In this document: positions 16,458 to 25,761 of the stretch, in pieces
Position numbering within the stretch: the first letter of the stretch is position 1
Layout: the number at the start of each line of letters is the position of its first letter
Origin: JBDXHU01 sp039989475
Lineage (GTDB): Bacteria > Pseudomonadota > Gammaproteobacteria > Pseudomonadales > Halieaceae
NCBI GenBank assembly: GCA_039989475.1
Contig: JBDXHU010000009.1
Span: forward strand, 558,001-622,000
Length of the DNA: 64,000 bases
Reading direction: 5' to 3'
The notes under the pieces: model-generated
Databases searched by the model: none
What the model was told of the DNA's origin: nothing
The model's input: only the letters and a program-made list of their open reading frames with translations
Translations under genes and position numbers: made by a program

Positions 16458-17267
16458 CTACTTCGCGACCACGTTATCCAGCGCGGTAATGTCAAAGCCA
16501 GGGATGTACATCTGCGGCGTCTTGCCACCGTCGACCGGCAACACGACCCCGGTGATAAACGAGGCCTGATCCGAGGCGAGGAAGCAGATCGCTTCCGCCA
16601 TTTCCTCTGAACTGCCGTGCCTGTGCATGGGAATCGAGCCAGCCACTGCGTCCTGTATTGCCTTGTCCTTGCGCGTCGCGGCTTCCATGCCCGGTGTCAT
16701 GGTGGAACCCGGCGCCACCACATTGAGGCGAACGTTATAGGGCGCGGCCTCCATGGCCGCACACTGGGTGAACTGGTTAACTGCCGCCTTGGAAGCGGAA
16801 TAGGCGCCCGCCGCCATACCCGCGCGCAGGCTGCTGACCGATGACACATTAACAATCGATCCCGAACCCTGCTCCTGCATCAGCCGCATGGCGGCTTTGC
16901 AGCCGACAAAAACGCTGTCCACCGAGGCGGTGAAGTTTGACTGCCAGTCGGCAATGCTCTGGTCCAGCACCATTCCACCCTTGACCGACGGTGCATTGTT
17001 TACCAGCACATCCAGGCGCCCGTACTCTGCATAGGTATCGTTGATCAGCGCCTCAAAGCCGTCGAGGTCGTTGACATCCAGGGCCACGCCCTTGCAGCGA
17101 CCGCCGGCCGCTTCGATACGCTCCACCAATTCATCCAGCTTGGGTTTGCGCCTGGCGCAGGCCACCACAGTCGCGCCCTCGGCGACAAGTTGTAAGACGC
17201 AGCTGCGGCCGATGCCGAGACTGCCACCGGTGACAATGGCGACCTTTCCGTCAAAACGTTTGTTCAT
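16458..17267 (-). CDS. SDR family oxidoreductase
   Basis: A 269-residue classical short-chain dehydrogenase. It contains TGGSLGIG, an Arg-rich cofactor selectivity stretch (CARRKPK) suggesting NADP, NNAPS, catalytic Ser in NVSSVSS, YSASKAA and the ending ITGVVLPVDGGKT. GGGGA lies six bases before the ATG. It follows the MaoC-type gene by 18 bases, so the two are co-transcribed and could catalyse successive hydration and oxidation steps. The substrate is unknown. Confidence 0.9.
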   Translation of the reverse strand: MNKRFDGKVAIVTGGSLGIGRSCVLQLVAEGATVVACARRKPKLDELVERIEAAGGRCKGVALDVNDLDGFEALINDTYAEYGRLDVLVNNAPSVKGGMVLDQSIADWQSNFTASVDSVFVGCKAAMRLMQEQGSGSIVNVSSVSSLRAGMAAGAYSASKAAVNQFTQCAAMEAAPYNVRLNVVAPGSTMTPGMEAATRKDKAIQDAVAGSIPMHRHGSSEEMAEAICFLASDQASFITGVVLPVDGGKTPQMYIPGFDITALDNVVAK

Positions 17268-17285
17268 GTCTTATCCCCTGGACAA

Positions 17286-18338
17286 TTAATTCGATGCCAG
17301 GGCCAGCGTGGCCCTGCCGCTGAGGTGTGGGCCGCGACTATTGACCCCGGCAAATTCGACGCAGGCCTCGTCACCCGCCCCTGTGGCTTCAAGCCCGACC
17401 AGTTCGCCCTGCAGGCTCATGCTGTCCCCCGGCAGATTCGGCGCCAGCAAGCGAAACTGGAGGCGTCGCAGGCGACTACCCGGTCCGGCCCAGTCAGTCA
17501 GGTAACGCGCAGCCAATCCGCAACTGGTCAGTATATTCATAAAAATATCGGGCATCCCGGCAGCCTGGGCAGCGGGCAGATTGTGGTGAACCGGGATAAA
17601 GTCCTGGCTGGCCAGGGCGCCGGCCACAATCAGCTTGTGGGTAATCGGTATTACCAGCCTGGGCAACTGCTGGCCGATTTGCAGCTGCGCCATCTTGAGG
17701 TCGCTTCCCGGGCTCGCCGCGCCCTCCTCATCCGCTTCGCCCTCTTCACAACCGGCAGCAGGCGGGGCGACACCAGACTGAGCTCCGGCCTGCGCATTGT
17801 CAGCTGCAGGGCAATACTGGAAGTAGGTGATCAGCGCCTCGGCAAAAAGCTCGTCATTCTGGTCCAGGTATTCCATGCGGTCGGTGAAGAAGTATCCTTC
17901 ACCCAGCGCCGTACGCTTCAGTGCGCTGATCTCCACAACCGTCTTGTAGTGATGCACGCGATCACCTTCACGCAGGTAGCGATGAAACTGCAGGTCGTAA
18001 CTGACCGCGACATTGGCCTGAAAACCCAGCTGTTCCAAGGCCTGCATGGCCGGGTACGGATGTGCCCTGGTTGACCCGGGCGCGTAGTTGTCGTCGACAT
18101 CACGCATGGTCCACATCTGCATCATTGCCGGCGGCGCCACCGCGCCCGGGTCGCCGAGTCCAACCCTGGCCTGGTAGCCCTCATCGAGGTAGAGCGGCGA
18201 ACCGTCACCCATGGCGCTACACCACTGCCAGATTTGTGCCCGATTAACAGGGTTAAAACTGTTATAGGGCCCCAGGCGCTGCCCCAGCAAATGCTGCAGC
18301 TCGGCACCTGTCCCGACACTCTGCCCGGCAAGACTCAT
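17286..18338 (-). CDS. MaoC-like double-hotdog dehydratase/hydratase
   Basis: A 350-residue two-hotdog protein. The N-half matches the FAS1-type dehydratase region (NRAQIWQWCSAMGDGSPLYLDEGYQ, then FHRYLREGDRVHHYKTVVEI). The C-half has a MaoC-like hotdog (VIPITHKLIVAGALASQDFIPVHHN, with the D..H pair typical of hydratase active sites). Between them lies a low-complexity, Ala/Glu-rich linker near residues 175-205. Such proteins hydrate or dehydrate acyl-CoA thioesters, including steroid side-chain enoyl-CoAs in other bacteria. It lies between an AraC regulator (89 bases upstream) and an SDR (18 bases downstream), all on one strand. The substrate is unknown. Confidence 0.8.
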   Translation of the reverse strand: MSLAGQSVGTGAELQHLLGQRLGPYNSFNPVNRAQIWQWCSAMGDGSPLYLDEGYQARVGLGDPGAVAPPAMMQMWTMRDVDDNYAPGSTRAHPYPAMQALEQLGFQANVAVSYDLQFHRYLREGDRVHHYKTVVEISALKRTALGEGYFFTDRMEYLDQNDELFAEALITYFQYCPAADNAQAGAQSGVAPPAAGCEEGEADEEGAASPGSDLKMAQLQIGQQLPRLVIPITHKLIVAGALASQDFIPVHHNLPAAQAAGMPDIFMNILTSCGLAARYLTDWAGPGSRLRRLQFRLLAPNLPGDSMSLQGELVGLEATGAGDEACVEFAGVNSRGPHLSGRATLALASN

Positions 18339-18427
18339 TCACAGAACTCCCACACTAAAATCACAGTCTGGCACGGCGCCAGAGCTGCAGCCATGACCGA
18401 TCAGACCATATACATAGACCGTTTAGT

Positions 18428-19510
18428 TCAGGCGCCGCCAGCCTGATTGAGACTGTCGCGGTAGGCCTTCGGGGTAACCCCCATCCAGCCACGGAATGAG
18501 CGCACAAAAGAGCTGGGCTCGGTAAAGCCCAACAGCTCGGCGAGATCGTTGATGCGGGTATCGTCGCGACCCAGGTGCTCAATCGCAATTTCGCAGCGCA
18601 CCTGGTCTTTAATGCTCTGGTAGCTGGTTTCCTCCTTGAGCAGGCGTCGTCGCAGGCTGGACTCGGACATATGCAGGCTGTGGGCCATTTGCTCGAAGGA
18701 GGGAATGCCCTCACTGAAATCCAGTTTTATCAGGGAGCGAATCGCCGCCGTGGTGCTGGCGGGCTTGCTGCTCAGGATGCTCAACTCATAGACCACGTTT
18801 TTGAGAAAGGCCTGCAGGGATTCATTACTGTGCACCAGGCGGCGTTCCAGGTAGTCCCGGGATGCCACAAACTTGTTTTCAGAGGATTCAAATTTCAAGG
18901 GGCAGTTAAACACCCTGGACAGACCATCGCGATAGGCGTCGGACACATGGGGCGCGGCTATCTGCACCTCTTCGAGGTCGATCGAGCGACCGATGAGCCA
19001 ACCACAGAGGCCATACCAGACCATCAGCCCCGAGGCCCGCGACACACTCTGCTGGTGCTCCGCACGGTCCCAGCCCTCAGGGGCAAACACCTTGTCATTG
19101 GGATCCAGGCGCACCCGGTAATGCAGCTCAAATTTGTCATCTACCAGCTGCAAGCGCATGCGGTAACCCAGCATGGGATAGAGCATGTGGTCATAGCGCT
19201 GGGCCAGGGCGAGCGCATCGCCCAGGGTCTTGCCGCCAATAATGCAATGGCACATCAATTCGAAGGCTTCACTACCCATGCCCGCCGCCCAGGGGATAGG
19301 CCGCTTCAGGGTTTGCATTTGTTGCACCGCGTTGCGGTACATGGCCGAGTAGTCGGCACCGGAGAGACGATGATCCTCAGGTAAGCGCAGCAGTTGGCGC
19401 CGACTCAGGTCCAGCGGTGCCAGCATTGCTTCCGGATCGAGGCCAATGCGCTCCATGTAATCGAGCAGGCGCAAAAACTTGCGCGCCGGGACCAGGAATT
19501 TGGTTGCCAT
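18428..19510 (-). CDS. AraC-family transcriptional regulator
   Basis: A 360-residue regulator with an N-terminal Arabinose_bd-like (PF12625-type) sensor domain and a C-terminal HTH_18 DNA-binding domain. The latter shows LHMSESSLRRRLLKEETSYQSIKDQVR and LGFTEPSSFVRSFRGWMGVTPKAYR. Regulators of this OruR/ArgR-like subgroup typically activate adjacent catabolic genes in response to a small organic inducer. The ATG at 19510 is chosen because GGAGG is five bases upstream; a GTG two codons earlier is in frame. It sits between a TonB receptor (upstream, separated by a terminator) and the MaoC/SDR pair, the likely targets. Confidence 0.88.
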   Translation of the reverse strand: MATKFLVPARKFLRLLDYMERIGLDPEAMLAPLDLSRRQLLRLPEDHRLSGADYSAMYRNAVQQMQTLKRPIPWAAGMGSEAFELMCHCIIGGKTLGDALALAQRYDHMLYPMLGYRMRLQLVDDKFELHYRVRLDPNDKVFAPEGWDRAEHQQSVSRASGLMVWYGLCGWLIGRSIDLEEVQIAAPHVSDAYRDGLSRVFNCPLKFESSENKFVASRDYLERRLVHSNESLQAFLKNVVYELSILSSKPASTTAAIRSLIKLDFSEGIPSFEQMAHSLHMSESSLRRRLLKEETSYQSIKDQVRCEIAIEHLGRDDTRINDLAELLGFTEPSSFVRSFRGWMGVTPKAYRDSLNQAGGA

Positions 19511-19536
19511 GTACACCTCCAGTGCAGGAAGTGTAC

Positions 19537-19562
19537 AAAAAAAACCCGGGACAAGCCCGGGT
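19537..19562 (-). terminator. Rho-independent terminator after the TonB receptor gene
   Basis: On the minus strand a stem ACCCGGG/CCCGGGT with a 4-base spacer is followed by eight T residues. It lies 22 bases after the TonB receptor stop and just before the AraC gene's ribosome binding site, separating the two transcripts. Confidence 0.85.
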
Positions 19563-19583
19563 CAAATAATACAGCCAGGGAGT

Positions 19584-21992
19584 TTAGAAACGGTATCCCA
19601 CCGAGGCCGCCCAGGTGCGCGGCGGGTTATAACCACCGGTGGCTACAATGCCGATATCGAAGGTATTCACCAGCACTCGTTCGTCATTCAGGTTCTTGCC
19701 TTCAACTGCTATACGCCAGCGATCATCACTGGTCGTGAAAGCCACCATGGCATTCCAGATATAGTGGTCATCTGCCTGCTGTGCCTGCTGCAGTGGATCG
19801 GTGGTGTCGATCGGCGAGCTGGTATACATCTCGTCCTGGTAGGACACATCGGTACCGATGATCACGTCGCCATAGTTGGCCAGCGGAAATTCATAGGAGG
19901 CGCGCAATTGTCCGGTCCATTCCGGCGAATAGCCCAGCTCGGTGGTGTTGGATAAATCGATCTTGTTACCGTCGTCATCCTTGGACGAGAAGGAATCCAC
20001 ATCGTTGTCGAGGTAACCCAGGTTGAAATTGAAACTGAGGCCCTCGACCGGTGGCAGCCAGGTCACTTCAAGCTCAGCACCCTGGCCGGTGACCTCACCC
20101 ACGTTGGACGTAATCTCCTGCAGGTCGCCACTGGGCAACAGCTGAATAGCGGACAATTGCTTGTCGGTGTAATCGTTGTAGAAAGCTTCCGCGTTGACGC
20201 GCAGGGTGCCATCCAACAGGGTCGACTTCACACCCAGGGTGTAAGTAGTCACCTTCTCCGGGTCGTAAGAGCTGGCGTTTCCGCCGCTGCGGTTGAAGCC
20301 ACCGGACTTGAAACCGGTGGCGATACCGCCGTAGGCCATGACGTCATCACTGAAGTTATAGGAAAGCCGACCACTGGGCGTGAACTCGGTCCAGTCATCA
20401 TCGGCATTGGTATCCTCAGGCGCACTCATTTCGAAGAAGCGAGGATTGGCGGCCCAGGCCAGGAACAAGGGGCTGGCTTCGACATTCGCCTCCTGTCCGG
20501 GCTGGATGGCGAGCACCGCAGAGGATGGCAAGCCGACGAAAGGCTGCAGCAGGGCGAGGGCATAGAAGCCCTGGTCGACCGTGGCGCGCTGGGACTCGTC
20601 TTTCTCATCCCGGGTGTAGCGACCACCAACCGACAGCTGCCAGTCCTCGGCAAAATCCCAGTCGACATTGCCGTACGCCGAGTAGGAATCGAGGTCGCGA
20701 TCATCCTTGTAGGTGTCCTTGGTGTGGTATTGCACCGCGCGCAGACGCGGCGTCTGGAAGGTGGTGTTGGTATCCTGGGTCTGGCGACCATTCAGGTAAT
20801 AGGCGCCAAACACCCCGGTCACTGCATCGCCGGTAAAATTGAGCTGGAATTCCTGGCTGATGTCGTCACTGTCCAGGCCGTCGCGGATGGTATTGATCCA
20901 GTCCTGGCTGCTGCCATCGAAGTCGAAAGGCTGGGTCTGACGCAGGAAACGCGCGCCGGTGACCGACTTCAGTGCCCAGCGATCATTGATATCCCAGCTC
21001 ACGGTCAAGCCCACATTGGTTTGCTTGATCTCGTACTGGTCATAACCCCTGATAAACGAGGTCGCCACATCGTCCTCATCCCTGGGGAAGCTGACATCAT
21101 GGGGCGTATCGTACAAAGCGGTGCCGGGGCCGAAGAACAGGCTGGCGCCGGTGGTCACGAAATCAATGCCGCCAATGGTGGCGAGGTCCAGCGCAACCCG
21201 GTTGGGTACCGGCGGCTTGGCTGAGTCCTTGTTGTAATCCGCTACCAGATTGATCTTCAGGTTGTCGATCGGTGTCCACAGCAAGGTGCCGCGGATCGCG
21301 CCGGTATCGGCATCCCAGGGCTCACCGCCATTATAGCTGTTGTCCTGGTAGCCATCACGCTGCTTGTAGGAGAATGCCACACTGCCAAACAGGGTGTTAT
21401 CCACGAGGGGGCCGGATACGGCGCCCTTGATACGGTAGTAGGAGTCTGAGCCACCTTTGACCTCCAGGTTCGCTTCCAGCTCGTCGCCGGGCTCCCGGGT
21501 GATATATTTAACGGCACCGCCTATGGTATTGCGTCCGTACAGGTTGCCCTGCGGGCCCTTGAGTAATTCGATGCGCTCAACGTCGAACACATCCAGCAGC
21601 GAACCGCTGGTGCGGTTCAGGTAAATATCGTCGACGTAGATGCCCACACCCTGGTCAAGGCCGGGATCGTTACCGATACCGCGCATGAATACGGAGATGG
21701 CACCACCCACCAGGCCACTGGTTTCATTCATGGTGACATTGGGAGTCATGCGGGCGACCTCGGTAATGTCGTCAACCTGCAAATTCTGCAACTGATCACC
21801 GGTAAACGCGGACACCGCCATGGGCACGTCCTGCAAATTCTCGTTGCGCTTGCGGGCGGTAACCACCACTTCTTCAATGGTGCCCGAGGCTCTGGCCGGG
21901 GCGTCCTGGGCCAGCACGACACCGGGGCAGGATAGTGAACTTGCCAGGGCGATAGACGCAGCCATCATTTTCTTTTCTGGGGTAAATGCCAT
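19584..21992 (-). CDS. TonB-dependent receptor
   Basis: A complete 802-residue outer-membrane receptor. A signal peptide (about 1-28) ends before QDAPARAS, and the TonB box region reads EEVVVTARKRNENLQDVP. A plug domain holds TPNVTMNE and KGPQGNLYGRNTIGGAV, and the C-terminal barrel ends GYRF. GGGAG stands eight bases before the ATG. This plug subtype is abundant in sphingomonads and marine gammaproteobacteria that consume hydrophobic or aromatic compounds. The receptor faces away from a divergent membrane protein/flavoenzyme operon and precedes an AraC regulator. It is therefore probably the import step for the compound processed here. The ligand is unknown. Confidence 0.95.
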   Translation of the reverse strand: MAFTPEKKMMAASIALASSLSCPGVVLAQDAPARASGTIEEVVVTARKRNENLQDVPMAVSAFTGDQLQNLQVDDITEVARMTPNVTMNETSGLVGGAISVFMRGIGNDPGLDQGVGIYVDDIYLNRTSGSLLDVFDVERIELLKGPQGNLYGRNTIGGAVKYITREPGDELEANLEVKGGSDSYYRIKGAVSGPLVDNTLFGSVAFSYKQRDGYQDNSYNGGEPWDADTGAIRGTLLWTPIDNLKINLVADYNKDSAKPPVPNRVALDLATIGGIDFVTTGASLFFGPGTALYDTPHDVSFPRDEDDVATSFIRGYDQYEIKQTNVGLTVSWDINDRWALKSVTGARFLRQTQPFDFDGSSQDWINTIRDGLDSDDISQEFQLNFTGDAVTGVFGAYYLNGRQTQDTNTTFQTPRLRAVQYHTKDTYKDDRDLDSYSAYGNVDWDFAEDWQLSVGGRYTRDEKDESQRATVDQGFYALALLQPFVGLPSSAVLAIQPGQEANVEASPLFLAWAANPRFFEMSAPEDTNADDDWTEFTPSGRLSYNFSDDVMAYGGIATGFKSGGFNRSGGNASSYDPEKVTTYTLGVKSTLLDGTLRVNAEAFYNDYTDKQLSAIQLLPSGDLQEITSNVGEVTGQGAELEVTWLPPVEGLSFNFNLGYLDNDVDSFSSKDDDGNKIDLSNTTELGYSPEWTGQLRASYEFPLANYGDVIIGTDVSYQDEMYTSSPIDTTDPLQQAQQADDHYIWNAMVAFTTSDDRWRIAVEGKNLNDERVLVNTFDIGIVATGGYNPPRTWAASVGYRF

Positions 21993-22238
21993 TGTGGGTC
22001 TCCCTACACGTGCGCGTTAATTATTTATTATCAATTAATTTGGAATTTCAGGCTGTCATCCTAATATTTGGGCGGTTTTTAAACAGGGCGCGAAAAACCA
22101 GATTGATTAGCATTTCCGTTCAGGCCCCCAGGGGCGCGAACTTAGATGTCTACCAATGGGAACGCTTTTGCCCTGTGTGACTTTGCCCCGTTGTTTCATA
22201 GTGTGTGCCTCCCAGCAACAAGCCAGAAGCACGCAATC
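21993..22238. promoter_or_regulatory. Divergent intergenic region between TonB receptor and flavoenzyme operon
   Basis: This 246-base non-coding gap must hold both divergent promoters. It contains an AT-rich stretch with 6-base inverted arms TTAATT/AATTAA around a 10-base spacer (about 22016-22040), suitable as a regulator site or the receptor promoter. No convincing -35/-10 pair was assigned. Confidence 0.35.
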
Positions 22239-22736
22239 ATGTCAGCCATGCAGCAACTCAACAAGCAGATTCAGCACGAAGTCACGGTGGCCGGCCTCAG
22301 CAATGCCTTCTTTAACGGGGTGATCGCCTGGCTGCTGCTAAAAGGTGGCAGCAATCTCACCCTGGCCGGGGAACACAGCTATGCGGTGGACATCCTGGCG
22401 ACTGCATTCATCCTGCCCTTCATCGTCACCCTGATCGTCATCCCACTTAACCAGCGCAAGCAGGCGGCGGGAAAAATTCCCGCAGTCAGGCTTGACCAGG
22501 GTCATTGGCTGGAAGCCGGTGTACTGTGCTTTCCAGCCTCACTGGGCATGCGCGCCCTGTATTTTGGCTTCTTCAGCATGCTCATTTTCTCGCCGCTGAC
22601 CTTGCTACCCCTGTGGTTACTGGGACTGCATGAATTCACCCCCGCCGCCTACGCGGCTTTCAAGGGCGTCTGGGCGGGTGCGATGGCCGCCGCACTGACC
22701 CCGCCCATGCTATTGCTCGCCGTCGGCAAGGACTGA
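22239..22736 (+). CDS. Hypothetical inner-membrane protein
   Basis: A 165-residue protein with about four predicted membrane spans: GLSNAFFNGVIAWLLL, ILATAFILPFIVTLIVI, a central LYFGFFSMLIFSPLTLLPLW, and a C-terminal span. No family is recognised with confidence. The start ATG at 22239 (MSAMQQL) is preferred to an in-frame ATG 31 codons earlier whose extension looks non-coding. The flavoenzyme gene starts 3 bases after its stop, so the two are co-transcribed. A transport or scaffold role with the flavoenzyme is possible but not shown. Confidence 0.65.
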   Translation: MSAMQQLNKQIQHEVTVAGLSNAFFNGVIAWLLLKGGSNLTLAGEHSYAVDILATAFILPFIVTLIVIPLNQRKQAAGKIPAVRLDQGHWLEAGVLCFPASLGMRALYFGFFSMLIFSPLTLLPLWLLGLHEFTPAAYAAFKGVWAGAMAAALTPPMLLLAVGKD

Positions 22737-22739
22737 AGC

Positions 22740-24863
22740 ATGCGCTATACGCGATTAATGACGCCGGGGCACATTGGCCAGCTCGAGATCAGGAACCGCA
22801 TTTTACTGGCCGCCATGGGTTCAAACTTTGCCGAGTCCGATGGCAGCTGTGGAGAGCGGATACAGGCCTATTACGAGGAACGCGCCCGCGGTGGTTGTGG
22901 ACTGCTGGTCATGGAAACCGCTGCTGTCGCCTGGCCGGCCGGCTCCACCATGCCTAACACGGTGGGCTTTTCCGAGGATCGTTTCATCCCGGGTTTGCAG
23001 CAGCTTACCGCCAGGGTGCACAAGCACGGGGCGAAAATTGCGGCCCAGTTAAACCACGGCGGCAAGGTAGCCCAGGAAGATGTGGCCGCGGGTCGCCCGC
23101 TCCTGGTGCCCTCTATTCCCACTAAGGCCGGCAGCGATATGTTCGAGCTGCTCACGCCGGAAGAACTGGCCAATTTTGTGAAAGCCGCCGGGCCCGATGG
23201 CCAGGGCGCGCGCTATCGCGAGATGACGGCCGCCGATATCCAAACCCTGATTGCCCAGTTTGTCACCGCTGCCGAGCGCGCCCGTACGGCGGGTTTTGAT
23301 GCCATCGAGATTCACGCAGGCCACGGCTATGTCCTGTCCAGCTTTCTGTCACCGGCCGTTAACAAGCGCAAAGATCAATATGGCGGCAGCCGCGAAAATC
23401 GCGCGCGCTTGCTGTGCGAGGTCATCATCGCAGTGCGCCAGGCTGTCGGCAGGGACTTCCCCATCATGGTTCGTTTCGACGCCATGGAATACCGCATCGA
23501 CGGCGGCATCAGCCTGGAGGATGCGCTGGTCACCGCCCGCATGGCCGAGGCCGCCGGCGCTGACGCGCTGGATGTCAGCGCCTACGGCAATACCGCTATT
23601 GGCATCGCCTTTACCGAGGCACCACTGGTGCACCAGCCCGGCGGCTTCCTGGCATTTGCCAAAGCGGTCAAGGCAGCGGTGAGGGTGCCGGTGATCGCCG
23701 TTGGGCGCATAGAACTCGAGGCCGCAGAAAAAGGGCTGGTCGCAGGGGATTTCGATTTTGTTGCCATGGGACGCAAGTTACTGGCCGACCCGGAGTTGCC
23801 CAACAAGATAGCCACTGACAAGGCGGAATCGATTCGCCCCTGCATCTACTGCTATGTCTGTGTCAGCAAAATATTTATCAACGAACCCATGTGCTGTGCG
23901 GTCAACCCGGCGGTGGGGCGCGAACACAGATTGGGTCTCATCCACAGCACCGCACAACAGAAACGCGTGCTGGTGATCGGCGGCGGCCCGGCCGGGCTGG
24001 AAGCGGCCCAGGTGCTGGCCAAACGCGGCTGCGAGGTCAGTCTGTGGGAGAAAGAGAAAGATCTTGGCGGCACCGCCCGCATCGCCGCCCTGCCCTATGA
24101 ACCCAATGGTCGGCTGGTAAAGCACCTGGTTCAGGAAGTGCGCGCGCTGCCTGTTGCGGTGAGCACCGGCAAGATCGCTGATCTCGATGGCATCCGCGCC
24201 CACAATCCCGACGTGGTGCTGGTGGCCACTGGCGCCAACCGCGAGGCACCGCCGATTCCAGGTAAGGATCAGCGCCACGTCTTTGATGGCAACGAATTAC
24301 GCGGCGTGCTGTTTGGCAGTGACCCGGCTGCGATCGCCAAGCTGAACCTGTTTCAGCGGCTGATGCTGACCATGGCACGGATCAGCCAACTAACCCGCAA
24401 TATCGCCGCAATGCGCCTGCTCAGCAAACTGTGGATGCCGCTGTCCAAACGCATTGTGCTGGTCGGCGGTGGCCTGGTGGGGCTGGAGTTGGCGGAATAC
24501 CTGGTTGAACGCGGTCGCAAGGTAACGGTGCTGGAACCCTCCAACAACCTGGGCGCAGAACTGAGTATCGTGAGGCGCGCGCGGGTGGTACATGAGCTGC
24601 GTGCTCATGGCGTAAACCTGCACAAGGGAGTGTCAATTACCGAGATTGGCAAGGATACGGTGACATTCAGTGATCAAGACGGCCAGCCACAGCAGATAGA
24701 AGCGCCCCAGGTCATCATCGCCATGGGGGCGGTCGCGGACACACAACTGGCGGACGCCTTGCAGGCCGCCGGTATTGCGGCGATCAGCGCCGGTGACTGC
24801 CGGGAAGTTGGCTACATAGAGGGTGCCATACTGGGCGGCCGTGAGGCGGCGCTAAACATATAA
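22740..24863 (+). CDS. OYE-type FAD/FMN oxidoreductase with Fe-S cluster (2,4-dienoyl-CoA reductase-like)
   Basis: A 707-residue multidomain flavoenzyme. Residues 1-360 form an FMN TIM barrel (RNRILLAAMGSN, HAGHGYVLSSFLSP, DQYGGSRENRARL). An iron-sulfur site is formed by Cys368, Cys371, Cys374 and Cys385/386. An NAD(P)/FAD Rossmann domain follows (VLVIGGGPAGLEAAQVL), with a second dinucleotide loop, VLVGGGLVGLELAEYL. This is the architecture of FadH and of stilbene, bile-acid and trimethylamine dehydrogenase-like enzymes. The second-to-third Cys spacing is two residues rather than the three in E. coli FadH. It probably reduces a conjugated enoyl compound. Co-transcribed with the membrane protein before and the SDR 25 bases after. 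Confidence 0.9.
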   Translation: MRYTRLMTPGHIGQLEIRNRILLAAMGSNFAESDGSCGERIQAYYEERARGGCGLLVMETAAVAWPAGSTMPNTVGFSEDRFIPGLQQLTARVHKHGAKIAAQLNHGGKVAQEDVAAGRPLLVPSIPTKAGSDMFELLTPEELANFVKAAGPDGQGARYREMTAADIQTLIAQFVTAAERARTAGFDAIEIHAGHGYVLSSFLSPAVNKRKDQYGGSRENRARLLCEVIIAVRQAVGRDFPIMVRFDAMEYRIDGGISLEDALVTARMAEAAGADALDVSAYGNTAIGIAFTEAPLVHQPGGFLAFAKAVKAAVRVPVIAVGRIELEAAEKGLVAGDFDFVAMGRKLLADPELPNKIATDKAESIRPCIYCYVCVSKIFINEPMCCAVNPAVGREHRLGLIHSTAQQKRVLVIGGGPAGLEAAQVLAKRGCEVSLWEKEKDLGGTARIAALPYEPNGRLVKHLVQEVRALPVAVSTGKIADLDGIRAHNPDVVLVATGANREAPPIPGKDQRHVFDGNELRGVLFGSDPAAIAKLNLFQRLMLTMARISQLTRNIAAMRLLSKLWMPLSKRIVLVGGGLVGLELAEYLVERGRKVTVLEPSNNLGAELSIVRRARVVHELRAHGVNLHKGVSITEIGKDTVTFSDQDGQPQQIEAPQVIIAMGAVADTQLADALQAAGIAAISAGDCREVGYIEGAILGGREAALNI

Positions 24864-24888
24864 GTTGTAGCAATAACTGGAGACGAAC

Positions 24889-25647
24889 ATGGGAACACTG
24901 GACAACAAAGTCGGCCTGGTCACCGGTGGCGGCATGGGTATAGGCCGCGCCATCTGCCAGACCCTTGCACGCGAAGGGGCGAAGGTCGTCGTCGCCGATT
25001 TCAATGAGGAGAGCGGCCAGCAAACCGTAGAGCTGATTGAAGCAGCGGGCGGCGAGGCGCTGTTTGTGAAGGGTGATGTCAGCAAGGAAGATGAAGTGGC
25101 CGCCACCATTGACGCCGCCCTTGGCAGGTTCGGCCGGCTCGACATCGCCTGCAATAGCGCGGCGGTCAGTCGCGGCTCCGGACCCATCCACGAATACAGC
25201 AAGGAAGTCTTCGACCAGACCCTGGACTTGTGCCTGACCAATACCTGGCTGTGCATGAAGTACGAAATTCCCGCCATGCTGGAAAATGGCGGTGGTGCCA
25301 TCGTCAATATTTCCTCCAACGCCTCGCTGCGCGGCCAGGCCCACAACACGGCCTACGCGGCTGCCAAGAGTGGGGTCAATATCCTCACCAAGAGCTCGGC
25401 CGCCGAGTACGGCGACCAGGGCATACGTATCAATGCCGTTTCACCGGGCGTCATCCGCACACCGGGCCTGGAGCAGTACTTTGTTGAGCAACCGCAGATG
25501 CGCGAGGGCCTTGAGCGAGCGGCGGTGATGAACCGTCTGGGCGAGCCCGAGGAAATTGCAGAGGCGGTCGTGTTCCTGCTGTCGGACCAGGCCTCGTTCA
25601 TTACCGGGCAACTACTCTCGGTCGATGGTGGCGGAGCCGTGCGCTAG
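24889..25647 (+). CDS. SDR family oxidoreductase
   Basis: A 252-residue classical SDR with TGGGMGIGRAI, an Asp after beta-2 (VVVADFNEESG) suggesting NAD preference, and NSAAVSRGSG. The catalytic set is NISSNAS and YAAAKSGVN, with the usual SVDGGGAVR end. GGAG lies seven bases before the ATG. It follows the OYE/FadH-like gene by 25 bases, consistent with alcohol/ketone interconversion beside double-bond reduction in one pathway. The substrate is unknown. Confidence 0.92.
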   Translation: MGTLDNKVGLVTGGGMGIGRAICQTLAREGAKVVVADFNEESGQQTVELIEAAGGEALFVKGDVSKEDEVAATIDAALGRFGRLDIACNSAAVSRGSGPIHEYSKEVFDQTLDLCLTNTWLCMKYEIPAMLENGGGAIVNISSNASLRGQAHNTAYAAAKSGVNILTKSSAAEYGDQGIRINAVSPGVIRTPGLEQYFVEQPQMREGLERAAVMNRLGEPEEIAEAVVFLLSDQASFITGQLLSVDGGGAVR

Positions 25648-25761
25648 TCTCCATCTGTCTCAACCCGTCTCACCTGGGTCGGCACTGAACGCAGCAAGGC
25701 TGAAATTTGTGGGGCTGCGTATTACACTTCGCATCCCTGAATATGCGAGCCCTTAGTGACC

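Noticed and set aside
20157..21224. 355-codon plus-strand frame opposite the TonB receptor
   Set aside because: It lies wholly inside a well-supported receptor gene, has His/Gly/Val-rich antisense composition and no recognisable motif.
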